A stretch of DNA of 64,000 nt from Oxytricha trifallax. Taxonomy: Eukaryota > Ciliophora > Spirotrichea > Sporadotrichida > Oxytrichidae. Made by a program: the position numbers and the translations under genes. The DNA is taken from positions 62,001-126,000 of the forward strand of contig ARYC01000214.1 in the NCBI GenBank assembly GCA_000711775.1, given 5' to 3'. The notes under the pieces are model-generated. The model did not search any database. It saw only the letters and a program-made list of their open reading frames with translations, and had not been told where the DNA came from. The first letter of the stretch is position 1; each line of letters opens with the position of its first letter. Of this stretch, positions 10,070 to 22,270 are shown piece after piece.

Positions 10070-12555
10070 ATTATCTATAGGGGTTTGTAACATATTTAGA
10101 TATTCCAAATCTATTCTGTAATTATTCTTCATTCGGTAGCTAATCATTTCTCTTGACATATAATTTTGGATGACCTTCTACTATTGTTATTTTAACTCTT
10201 TTTTCTTTATCTACTACTACGCAATCCCATTCTATCAAAAATATTATTTCTAGTTTTTATATATTAAAGTATATTTAGATTGTCATTTAAGTATTAATAT
10301 AGCAATCAAATATTAAATTCATTCTGAGAATGCGTTGCAAAGCTTATCGTTTTCTTTGAAGGGGTGATTAGTCAAATAAAACGCTTGATACATGTGTTCT
10401 GGGGTATTTGTAATCACAACCATTACATTGTCACTTAAAATTGTATATAACATGCATATTCATTTAAACATGACCTACTTATTAATTTATAAATTATTAC
10501 ACTTTTAGTGAAAACCATGACTCCTTGGGAATTTTCAATTAATCTGAAATCTGGTTCAAAATCGTAAGTCTGATAATCACTGCGTACTTTATTCAAAGCT
10601 CTTATGTAATTTGACATAGTTTTATCAAGTGGATTGGAGTTGTCATAATTTTAATTTTTTTATAAGCAAAAGTTTTAATTTTTTCTAATATTTTCATAGT
10701 AATTTTATCATAACACTATAGAAATGAATAATAAAAATATTTAGACCCTTGATTTTAATTATAAGTGTTAAGTTTATAATTAATTTTATTATAAGAATGG
10801 AGTTAAACTTAGGTTAGCCATTGCTAGGATCGTAGGGTTCTCGATTTAGAGGATCTCCCCCTCCATTTAACATGCTTTCAGTACCATAGTAAAGCACTGG
10901 TATTCCATAACTCATGAATATAAATGTTAAAGTGTTCAATGCCAATGGAATGTCTTCCTTTTCACCTTGCCATTTCAAATTAAGAATTTTGTATAAAAAT
11001 TTATGTGAAACTCAACTAAATATAAAGGATTTGAAAAACTTAATTGAAAATTAATTGATATAAAATATTTCAAGAGCTGATTAAACATTCTGGGTTAATC
11101 ATGATTATCTGAAAATAGTCCTAAAGCAGAAGCATCTGTGAATCTTTATTTTAATTATTTTTATTATTCATTATAGAAACATGAAAAATATCTTTAACAA
11201 ATTAATATATGAAAGTAGTTTGATGTGCTATGTATTAATCTTTAAGTACTGATAGAGGTGCAGTTCGCTTGTAGAATACATTTTATAGTGTGTAATAGAG
11301 TGGGTAGTCTAGCATTGAATCAAAGTGCATTTGAGATTGGTATTGGGATTAGATTGATATAGACTCACTTAATATAGAAATATTTCAACATTTAATTACA
11401 ACTATATATATTCAAACTCAATCAATAAGTTTTTAATAAATGATAGGTTTTTAAATATAAAAATAATATCATTACTATATAATTAATTATATGTAACTTG
11501 TTACTTCACCAATCGCGAATGTATCAATTGATTTGAGCACAACATTCAATTCCTGCCAGAACCTCTTATCAACATGCCTCACTGTGTCTATGCGAATACC
11601 GTCAAACCCATACTTCTCAATAATATCCACTTTTATCCATTTATACAATAGCTATTTGACTTCTTCACTCTCAGTTTTATAAAATTATTAATTTATAAAA
11701 ATAATTAGACTAATAACGAATTTTTAAAATTGCAAAATCTTTCACTTGATGTTATAAATTTAAAGTTTTTAGGTCTGGTAAACCACTGAGTCTACATCTC
11801 TCAAGTCTTTCTTAATTTCCACCATTGTGGTAATCCTGATCCTAAATTTCACACCAGTCATGGTAATATTTTGGATCGTTGAATGGTGTAATGCCTGAAA
11901 AGATATTTCCTTCAGGGACGTAGCCTACGTGATTAAACACTACGTCGACCATCACTTAATTGTAAGATTAAATTTTAGTTTAATAAATCACCTTCATAAT
12001 GTCAGAATGGTTCTAATTAATATAAATGAGAGAATTTAAGTATAAATACATCACTAATATATCCATTTAATGAGCTTAGCGAATTAACTATCTGAGTTCT
12101 TGTTCAGTGCCAAAATTTGGGTTCAAAGTGTAGAAATTCTTCGTCCAATATCCATGATAGCCTTAATCTATATTCTCTACAATTGGCGATATGTACAAAG
12201 CTGAGAAGCCAAGATCTTTTACATGAGGTAATAGAGCTATCAGATCTTTGTATGTACCTCCACAATATTATATTTACAGAACCCTTTCAATTATTTGTGA
12301 TACTGTATATAAATGGGGGTTAAATGGGATTTTGAAATTTAGCTTAACTACTTTAATGTATATAGTTACTAAACAATACTCCTTTAAATTGTGACACGTA
12401 GGTTCTCTCCCAATAATGATGCGATCAGTCAGCACTTAATATATACTTCTCGCTCTCCACTCATTTTTACTTAAAGTTCTCACTTAATTACTAAACCCAC
12501 TTATTATTATGAGTAGAAACTATAGAGTGATGTAAAGAAAATGTTTCTGTTTCAT
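10070..12555 (-). CDS. Secreted alpha-amylase (GH13)
   Basis: ATG at 12555 gives a clear signal peptide (MKQKHFLYITLQFLLIIISG), then WRARSIYQVLTDR, the usual opening of GH13 amylases. The islands run in order down the minus strand: GTYKDLIALLPHVKDLGFSA-LYISPIVE (about 12262); VMVDVVFNHVGYVP (about 11955, conserved region I); YGFDGIRIDTVRHVDKRFW (about 11610, region II with nucleophile Asp) and FAIGEV (acid/base Glu); FDSMLDYPLYYTLQNVF (about 11330); ALGLFSDNHDQPRMFNQLL (about 11125, region IV DNHD); GIPVLYYGTESMLNGGGDPL-NREPYDPSN (about 10890). C-terminal beta-domain islands follow to about 10070. All catalytic residues are present, so the enzyme should cleave alpha-1,4-glucans, probably in food vacuoles or outside the cell. 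AT-rich gaps are introns or IESs. The C-terminal end is uncertain. Confidence 0.92.
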
Positions 12556-12970
12556 TTTAATTTTTTAAGTTAAATTTGATTTATATATAAAAACTGATTA
12601 AGTATGTAAAATATAGATGTTATTGTTAGCTTAGAATTTCTAAATTTCGTAGTGTTTTACGAAATGCTAACATATTGGGAAAAATCTAAATAAAAGACTG
12701 TAGCTTGAGATAATAAAATAAGCAATTTGATTCTAGAAGTATTAAAATAACCATAATAATTAGAATTCACTTCTATTTGTCAAATTTATCATTATCACTC
12801 CTCTCCTTTAGATCAACTTCTTTCATCTTATCCAATCAGTATATTAAATATATTTATAAAAAAAATTAAATCATATATTAAATACTTTGTGAAACTTATC
12901 TTTTAGTTATGTTTCAAATATCATTATAACAATTCTAGTTATATAATAAATATTTCAAGTAAATTATTTA
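12556..12970. other. Intergenic spacer between amylase and IBA57-like gene
   Basis: AT-rich, no supported coding frame. It contains the amylase start region and the 3' side of the next minus-strand gene. Confidence 0.35.
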
Positions 12971-12979
12971 AAATTGAGG

Positions 12980-14694
12980 TGAATATCTGTTGATTATGCT
13001 CTTCCTGCATTTTCTATTATTCAGCCTCATCCTGCTCACTTGTATCAATTTTTCTTATTTTTTGCCAAGCTGGTTGCCATAACATTACTGGCTTGTCTTG
13101 TATGAAATAACGAGTTTCAGGGGTCTATTGTAGAAGTTTTATCTATCACTAGAAAAATCTATATTCTTTTTTAATTCATGAATTACTTTGGATGCTTATA
13201 TGAAATTATTATAGTTTTGGCAAATTCATCATTGCGATTCCAGCATTAAATTAATTAGCCAGCACTTTTCCCACTGTAACCTTTTTCTCTGTTTATACTT
13301 CTGCATCTACTAAATCTAAAAATGTAAAAGATTAAGGCTATTATATTATTACAGTATATGGTCATTTAATTTTTATTTTGGCAATGGTTTAGTTTGCTGG
13401 TAAAATCTGGATTGAACTATTTCAAAGGTGCAAAGTCTTCAGGGTTAAATGAGGGATCTTTAATCACAATAAATGGAAAAGTTTACTTCCTTATAACTCC
13501 AGTATGAGTTGATCTCTGAATAAGTTCTTGCCCAATGTAGCATCCTTTCGTAGTTGAGACAGAATTCAATTGATCGAAATTCAAGTGTAAGGGGAATTAA
13601 TTTTTAACTTCTGCAGTGCTCTCCAAGATTCCATTTGTCATTCTAGCAAAGTTGTAATACTTACTGTCGGGGTAGTTTGTAATGTCTGACTCATCCCATT
13701 CGAAGCTTCCCTTCCCACAGAGAATCCTGACTCCATTCATTGCTGTTCTTGGATCAGCAAAGCACACCACATCTGTTTCCATATGACCAGGGAATTCCTC
13801 GCTTTCAAACTGCATCGCTTAGCTTTGTAAATCTTAGAAAATGTGGCCAGCTGGACAATCTACACCCATTGGTGTGCTTACTGAAAAGACTTCAATTGCA
13901 TCTGACACATCCAAAAATTTTACATCTTTTCTTATTCTGTGCTTTGTTACAATTGAGAGAAATTCTGAAACATCATTCTCTTCTACATCAATCCAATATT
14001 CAGTTTCTCCGCTATTCTGATTTGCTAATAGTGGTCTAAAACTACTGCTTTTTAATTATAATTAATAGCATCCTAAAAATTTCTAAAGTCTAACAATAAA
14101 GCAATCCATTCTTATTTTTCCCTTTGGAGTCATAAATGTGGCATATATAGCTGCTCTTAAAATATTTGATAGAAATATGAAATAAAAAAATTAAATATGG
14201 CTTCTATTAAATAACCCATAACTCTTTATGGTCCCTCTTAATCGAATACATTCATGTCTGATGTTATGAGTCCTTACAGGAATGCCTTAACATCTTTACC
14301 CCTCATTGATATAACTCTTCTGTTTGTTAAATGACTCACCCATCCACTGTCATCGATCTGTGTTGGCGCTAAACTACCTATATAAATTGTTTTAAAAATC
14401 CTATAATTGCTCCAAGCAAAACCTTTCACAGAAAAATAATCACTATAGCTATAGCTCTTTGTTTATAAACTTACTTGACTATTGCACTGGTAAAATCTGG
14501 GTTTATTCTTCCATTTTAGTCCAATCGACATTTTTAGGCAATTTGACAGTGAACTGTCTTACTTAATGAGCAGCCAGAGATTTATACACATTGAATATTT
14601 AACGTTGTAGTCCTTATCTATAGGCAATTGAGGCGAAAGTGTGAGACTAGGAAGTCTAATGAGTGGAGCTAAAGAATCTTCTTGCTAACTTCAT
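12980..14694 (-). CDS. Mitochondrial IBA57/CAF17-like Fe-S cluster assembly protein
   Basis: ATG at 14694 begins [20 protein letters not shown], a typical mitochondrial presequence. Then, down the minus strand: [25 protein letters not shown] (about 14320), [20 protein letters not shown] (about 14150), [20 protein letters not shown] (about 14000), [18 protein letters not shown], and the family signature [20 protein letters not shown] (about 13540). Islands [20 protein letters not shown] (about 13280) and [20 protein letters not shown] (about 13110) finish the C-terminal barrel. IBA57 proteins are GcvT-fold, folate-related proteins needed to mature mitochondrial 4Fe-4S proteins; the KGCYxGQE motif defines the family. 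It lies head-to-tail behind the amylase gene. AT-rich interruptions are introns or IESs. The end near 12980 is approximate. Confidence 0.9.
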
Positions 14695-14979
14695 GATTGC
14701 TGATTAAAATGTGGAATATTAATTAATTTAATGAATTAAGAGCTATTATTGCTAGAATATTCATTCGATAAAGTTGAGAACTATTATAAATAATAAAAAT
14801 AGTGGAATTAATTACTAATTCTTGGGTTAATTCAAATTTAACAATATTAATTTTATAATTTTTCTAAAATCTACCATTTAAATTAAACCTTAACATTAAA
14901 TATAAGCATTCAATTGTTTTAAATTGAGAAATATTGCAATTTAAAATATAAAAATTATATTTCTATATAATTTTGAAAA

Positions 14980-17900
14980 ATTATTCATAATTTGTTAATA
15001 GGTATTTAAACCTCTCAATATATGATTCAATGCTGATGAAGTCTATTCTTCTACTCTATCTCTGATAATTCTTAATACATCTACATTTTATGTTAACTTA
15101 ACTAAACTTTACTTATATAATAATAATAATATATTATCAATTATTAATTAGTAAATAGTTATATTATTTCCATATAAATTAACACTAAAAACATTAATAT
15201 CAATATGTTTAACGAATAAATGAATTACCTTTTCAAGCTTTGCAAGTCGCTAATTAGACTTCTTATTTTACAAAGTTTTTAGTTTTTTCTTGGCTTTTTA
15301 AGCTGCGTTTTCTTGTATATTTTGATTCTGCTCTGTTTTCCTTATCTATGGAATATTTCCAGATGCACTATAATAAATATTCTTTATATAAAATGTATTT
15401 TATTAATAAATTTTGTAATATCTTGACGCCTTCCAGTGAGTGATTTACTACTTTATCTATTGTGATGATTCAAACCACCACCTGCATTGTTTATGATAAC
15501 TTAAAAGTTTTATCATAATTATTATATATAATAATTTCATAGTAATTTCTTTAATTATATATGTTTATGACAATGTTTGTAGCTGATGATGAGATATTAA
15601 GTGCACCACTACTATTAGTAATGTCTCTGATTTTGGCGTCTTTATTCGATCTATCTCTCTGTAGTTTTCGTTGCATTTCTTAGTCTTGAGTTTTCTTAGT
15701 GCCAAATGGTGAGAATTAGAAGTCTAATTTATATATACTATTGAATTTTTTATAATTAGTTTAGTCTTTTTTTAGTCTCTGAGAGTTAAATTATTGTCTA
15801 TTGATATCTTCTAAAAAAATGATATGCTTATTTATTAATAAAAATTTACGTAAGTCTCTCTTTGAAGCAGAGGATTAAGCATGCTTTTAATGCAAATCTC
15901 TACTTCTTGAAGTTGAAGAGATGACACCTACTCTGCCAGTATTTGAATTGTAATTATTTACGCCCATGTTTTTCATGCTGATTGGTCTGCGATGAGCAAA
16001 AAAAGTTTAATAATTCATTATAATCTATAAAATAATATGTTAGAATGATCTCTTGAATCACTTCTGCCAGTTCTTGAGTGACTGCTATTTGTAGTGTCTC
16101 TTCTGACTTTCTTCTAACTTCTCACATTCAAAACATTTATGGAGTTTTATGTATCACCTCCTCGTCCTTCGCAAACATATAAAAATAAAACATTTCCTAT
16201 TTTAATTTCAATATAGAACTATTTAACCATATTATATTGTTTTAAGTCCACGAGATGTAGCAGTAGTGCTTCTAATTTTAGAGCCGTTTCTTATTTATTT
16301 CTATGATGATTTTCTAAGCTTTTTATTAGCAGATTTTACACCTGATTAATTATAAATATCATTATTTTTCTACATTAAATTACATTTTATATCATTGAAA
16401 AACAACAACCATAATAGTTCTTTTATTGATATATTGTATATGATTGCTGTGTTGCAGCTGCTTCTGAGATGTTTCTCTTAGTCTTTGAAGTTGATCTAAT
16501 AACTGAATTAAAAGTTGAAGTCATTTTATCTAAATCTTGCATAGTGTAATCTCTACTGCGATTCAGCATGTTTTTATTTCTCAAAGCTACAAATGACTCA
16601 ATTTAATAGTATACATTTAACTTATTATCATTTTAACTCATTACGAATCTTAATGGAATGAATATTGCAATAATAATTGGAGTTTAAAATGACTGTGAAG
16701 GCCCCTTGATATCCCTGCTATTGCTGGTTCTCTCCTTTTGATTTCTCTTAATAAGTGATTGAGACCTGGCGTCCAAGCTGTCTCTCAACCTCCTGGCGTC
16801 TTAAGTCAAGTTTTCCTCATATTTATTCATTTTGTTCTTTTAATCATACTAGCTTGGCTGTTGTTGGCCTCCAGAAATATTGCTTAAAACAATTGCAAAA
16901 ATTAAAATAAGCTTACAAATTTATGATCAAAGTATAAAAAGTTAAAACAAAATAATACCATAGCCACTTCCTTGACTGAGAGGTGATCTACCGATACTCT
17001 CATTCAATTCATGTATAGAGCGTTCTCTTGCGTTTTTGAAGGCTGAACGAGGAGATTCTATCCCGTTTTCATTATGCTACAAGCTCATGTTGTTCAGTGA
17101 AGATGTTTATAATTTATACATAGTACTGATTTATTTTCACGATTAATTAAATCCCATTTTTACCACATTAATTTCAAAGATTGATTGATGAGCTTCAATT
17201 TATCTTCAAAAGTGTTCCTAGGATTAATGTTACCCAAGCCACTTAGATTATGCTACTGATTTGAAGTATTTGATTGATAGTAATCGTTCTTATCATAGGT
17301 TGTATTTGTATAGGGGACTGAGTTAAACACAATATAAAAGTAAGTAAAAAACATATGTTTAAATGAGTTGTGATTGTGTTAAGAATGAGTCTGATTTACC
17401 TTTGCTTAATTATTTGTGAGGGATTATCCGTCTCTCTTGCTTTCATTGCTTTTATCGATGTTTTTCTTAGATTTGATAAGAATTATAAAACTAATTAAGT
17501 TAAAAATTTCGCTCTATTTATGTATAGAGAACTTGTTATGACATTAAATGATTATTAATTTTTAATCACAGATTTTTGTGCAGATTTCTTTCTGCCAACA
17601 TTCTCTTGCACAGGTGGTGAATAATCATCTTTTCTATTAACTTTCTGTTTTTATTGTTTATTACTTCTTGAGAAACTGTTTTCTTTATTTCCCAGATTAT
17701 TACTAAGAGATGCCTTCAACATGCTTGAATTGTTGATATTTACACAATCTAATCATAAAATGCGATATGTGTTATCCAAAAATACTCTGGTCTAACCATA
17801 AATTCAGTGATTATTAAAAAGATAAGAGAGATATTTGAGGTATTAAGCTTATTACTAGGTTTCTTCTTATCGTCTCCTCTGCTCTAACCAAATAATTTGA

Positions 17901-20276
17901 CCTCCACATCTCCAAGTCTCTCGTTGAGTTTTCTGTTCTTTCTGGCATAGTCTTTTATTATTTCTGCAAGCTGCTCAATCGAATCAGCCATCCGCTTTGA
18001 CATTTTATCTTCAAGTTGTTTCATGTCAAGAGCATTTTATTACTATATATATCAAAATATCTAAGTAAAATCAACATAAAATTGATATTAATTATATAAA
18101 TTGAGATAGCATTAGACTAGGGTTGATTACCATTTACTAAGTTCTGTGATCTGAAAGTTTCATTTGAAGAAATCTTGAAAGTGTCAGAGCCAACATCGTT
18201 GTTATTTTAATTGGGATTGCCAATTGTCACTCTGATTTACTCCTCAAGGTAATGTACAATAATTCACTTATATACATATACAATCACTAATATAGTGATA
18301 TACTAATTTAGTAAGAATTAATTAAATATAATGTACCATCTACTGGAATCTATCCTCCATTTCAAAATGCTTTCTTTGTAAATCTTCAACTGAAGACATA
18401 GCATCGTCAGTGAGTCTATTGCATATTTTCTCAGCGTTTTGAGCTATTTACAATACTTAGTCTGTAGAGTACTGCCTGTCCCTCACCTCATTTTATCTAT
18501 AGTGTATTTTAATAATTGATTTTAAAGGGGAGAATTACTTGATATGCAATTTACAACAATCCCCCCTTATATTATTGAAAATATGTGAATATAATTTTGT
18601 AGCTTGGCTTCTAATTACTGCATATCAAACATACTAGCCTTCTCTGCATCGAATTAATTTACCTACTCCTCTACTTTTTCAAGCCATTCATTAAGGGCAG
18701 CTTCCATCTTTTTCATATTAGGATTCCCATTCATTTGAGATACCCCACCCATTAGTGAGGAAGTTGACTCAATCACTTTCTATCTTTCTTTTAGGAGTGA
18801 CTGCGAAGAAGATTGCCTTCTATTTAATGCTAATTTACAACAATTTTCTTTATTTTAGATTATGGAGTTAACTGAAATCCAAAGTTTAAAAACTGAGAGA
18901 AATTTCATATTTAATGCTGCTACTGATTCTAATTTGGCATTGAAATCTGTGTATACTCTCTCTTCCATGTCTTTAAGTGCTCTGTCAACTTCCCTCGCGA
19001 AGTTGTTATACTGATATAACAAATATAAACAAATAATCTTTTTTACTAATCTTGCATAACCATCATATCATTCCTATTGATCAGTGAAGAATTATCATTC
19101 TACTGTCTGTTTGTGTTGGCTGTTGAGTTATGAGCATTGCTTAAATTGTTATTATTCCCATTATTCAATTGAGCTCTCATAATTATTATAAGTTTCATAG
19201 TAAATTAATATTAAAAGCTATAAAAAAGTTCTCATTTATAAAAAAATAGTATCCAATATTATAAGTTATGTTTACTCTGAACTGCATAGAATTGAATTTG
19301 TCTTCAAGTGACATGAGTTTTTCTTCCAATTAGAGCATTTTCTTATTGTTCAAAGTAGCATTCAAGCCACCAGTGCCAGTCTCCACTGAATTGTAATTAT
19401 TTGTGTTTCTCTTTGGACTTATACTGCGCTTGTTATTGCAATTCACTATTAATAAGAGAATATAGTAGATAAAGCCAATTATTAATAATATTAAATAAAT
19501 ATTGTTAGTATTTGAATTGAAATTATTCTAATTAGGCAAATGATCATTCATAGCCATCACATCATCAATTAAATTTTACAAGTTAATATTTAAATATGCT
19601 AATAATGATAATTATCTACAATTTATTAATAATATAAATTCAATTCTCTGATGCAATGTCTTGATCTGCCCCTTGACATTCAATGAGTCTTCTTCTTAAG
19701 CGTCGGCATAGCTCTGCAGCAACTTAATCAGCCTACTGATATTAAAGATCTTCTCCTCCTAATTACCTAATTGATGTTGCTGCTGCTCAAATCGGTCTTG
19801 GAAGGCCTAAACAGTCAGGCATGCTTGAGATACTCTCTCCAGTTATAATTTTTATGATGTTATTTGAAATATATAAACTCATGAACATAATTATCTACAA
19901 TTTCAAGACAATTATAGACTTCAAGGAAAGTCATGTAGGCATTACGATCAGTCATAGTTTTCAAACTTTGTAATTTAGAGATGGGTTGAGTCGAATTGCT
20001 AGCGTTATTTTAAATATTTGACAATATTCCTGTTCTATTTGGTGATACTTAAATCTCATTTATTAGTGTAAAATAATCCACATTTGCATAAATTTATTTA
20101 CAAGGGGACTGTAATTTTTGAAAATATGTGATACAGAATGAGAATGGGCACCTGCTAAATTATTTTCAATGACCTACAAATATATAAATTCCAAAAAAGT
20201 AATATATAAATACTCTTGAGTCCTGTGAGCGAGTGCGATTTTTGTACATGTCCGCATATTTGGCGTAGGTTGCCAT
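14980..20276 (-). CDS. Large coiled-coil, Ser/Asn/Arg-rich protein
   Basis: ATG at 20276 starts MATYAKYADMYKNRTRSQDS, with a GT...AG interruption right after. About 20 islands follow on the minus strand. Heptad-like pieces include LERVSQACLTVQAFQDRFEQ, EEKIFNISRLIKLLQSYADA (about 19740), NKKMLQLEEKLMSLEDKFNS (about 19300), YNNFAREVDRALKDMEERVY (about 19000), MKKMEAALNEWLEKVEEQVN (about 18690), LTDDAMSSVEDLQRKHFEME (about 18390) and DKMSKRMADSIEQLAEIIKD (about 17990). The C-terminal third (17000-15000) is basic and S/N/R-rich with helices such as AQKAKKKLKTLQNKKSN. Total is probably above 1000 residues. This layout suits a cytoskeletal, basal-body or cortical structural protein, but no named family was recognised. 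Exact splice/IES borders and the stop were not resolved. Confidence 0.7.
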
Positions 20277-20796
20277 ATTTTAAATTCTAATATTGAAATT
20301 ATTTAGAAAAAGTTGCTCTAACTTATTTAGAATACTCTAATTTTTAATTTCAGCTCAAAATTAAATTCAAATCTCTAACGTATACACACCACATAATATT
20401 TAATGGAGTATTTTTATTTAATTTCTTGTAAAAAATAGAATATTTCAATGTAAATAAAGATATATTCCCCTTTTTTATGAGTCTAAAAATAGAAGTAAAG
20501 AGTAAGTAAATTAAAATGCTAATTAAAGTGTTTATTTAACATTTTTAACCTAAATTGCTAGTAATTTTGAAAGATTTGTTTAATAATAAGCATCAAATTA
20601 TCAAGAAAGGATTTGGAAGTTATTCAATCAAGAATAATTATCTAATTAATCATGGTAGTCAATCGATATCTAAACTGGGCATCTCTCAATTAATTTGCTC
20701 TTCGTTGTCTATCCAGTCATCTTGTCCAAAATCCTAAGTCTCTTCATTTTTATTTAAAAAAGGGGTTTTTCAAATAAAAATTACACATAATATGTA
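20277..20796. other. Intergenic spacer
   Basis: AT-rich between the starts/ends of two minus-strand genes. A short plus-strand frame at 20555 has poor composition and was not accepted. Confidence 0.35.
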
Positions 20797-22134
20797 TCAG
20801 ATAATATAATTGTCATTTTCAGATTCTGGTTATTGAGCTTCCTCTAGTTTTTCGTCAAGCTGAGCAAAATTATTGGTGTTATTTTCTTAATTACCGGAAT
20901 AACTGTGATTTTCCTTTTAATGGTTACAGCACTAATTACGAGGTTGCACTACACACAGGTAAATTTTATGCTCAAAATTTATGACATTACATAATTTATA
21001 TAAATTATATAGAATAACAGGCAATATTACTGATTGACGTAAATATCAAAGGTTACTCGCTTAACTTCAATCCCGCCCCATAACAAAGATAGACCGTATG
21101 TAAAATAATATGAAAAAGTTTAGCATAGTCTAATTTAAAAAATTGATAAACTTACTTAATTTAACTAAATTGTAGTCTTACCTGTGGACATTGCTTAAAG
21201 AATTTCGAGTGTTTATACTTCACCGGTCTCATGTCCACATTTATCTTTTAATACGATGTCCTCGTCTTAAATAATCTGGACTATTTTATAGTTCAAATCG
21301 ATGTCGTCGGATTCTACCCATTACTATCCGGCGGCTTAATTTACCTGAGCAGTCAAAAATATCATATCCCCTGATTACACAAAAATACAGAAAAATAACT
21401 TAAATAAACAAAATATAATGATATTAAAAATGGAATTAGAATATCCCATTATATAGCTCAATTTATTTGGAGAAAAGTGATCCCTTTTTATTAGATAATA
21501 AAATAATTTAACCAAATAAATATAAATCCAAATAATGATGTGTTAAATACCGTTTGTCTCCAGTTACTCACATTATGCCTCGTCATCTAAATTAACTAGC
21601 ACAACTTAGGGACCCAGAAGTTTAATAGTGGTAGTCAATTCATTTCTCAGATTTGATTGGCTTGGAGCTTCATATCTCGAGGGTTAGCATTTTTATCCGG
21701 TGAAATCTTCATGATGTGGGGATCCGTAAACTGAATCTTAATCGATATTTGTCACTACGCTCAGTTGGGCTTGAGCTTGAGCAAGCTGATTGAATTTTCT
21801 CTTCATTCATTGATTAAGATAAAACTATTGAATGAATACCTAAAAACTACATTCTATCACCGCGATGTGAAAACTGTAAATTTAACCAGTCAGTATAGCT
21901 GGAGTTAGTTTGGTTTACTCCAGAAGTATCTTCAAAATTATCCGTTCCGGAAGTTTGTTATTCCTCGTGATCATGACCTTCATGCTAGACTAAATTTTTT
22001 CTTTCGTTTTTTGCGTATTTCTGAGTCAACTGATGAGGTGATTTTGAGTTCAAAGCGGACTTAGTCAATAACTAAGATGGCCAAAGAGCGTAGCACGCCA
22101 AGAATTAGATTAAGAGAATCTATTATAATCGCAT
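20797..22134 (-). CDS. Secreted protein family X, member 1
   Basis: ATG at 22134 gives a signal peptide, MRLQQILLIQFLACYALWPS, then a His/Asp/Glu-rich stretch (NLVQHEGHDHEEQQTSGTD). Down the minus strand come FTGQKCQPSRYEAPSQSNLR, LLGPQVVLVNLDDEAQCEQL (about 21600), VLKDKCGHETGEVQTLEIL (about 21230), LWGGIEVKRVTFDIYVNQ (about 21060) and an N/E-rich tail (NFAQLDEKLEEAQQPESEND) to TGA at 20797-20799. The VVLVNLD block and the (L)xWG...VxxxxIYVN block also occur, in the same order, in the genes at 25659-30439 and 32660-33674, which defines a three-member local family. No match to a known domain was recognised. Cysteines and the signal peptide suggest a secreted or granule protein (inference). 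AT-rich gaps are IESs/introns. Confidence 0.7.
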
Positions 22135-22270
22135 TAAATTTATTAATTCATGCCAACTCAATAAATCCTTTAATTTGAACCACATAATGTAAGATAATCT
22201 ATGTATCAGCACTTATTATATTATAATTGTTAAATTCAAATTATATATAGTCAAATTTAAATATATAAAA

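Noticed and set aside
13740-14039. Plus-strand ORF of 99 codons
   Set aside because: Antisense shadow of the IBA57-like gene, which carries the KGCYIGQE signature on the minus strand.
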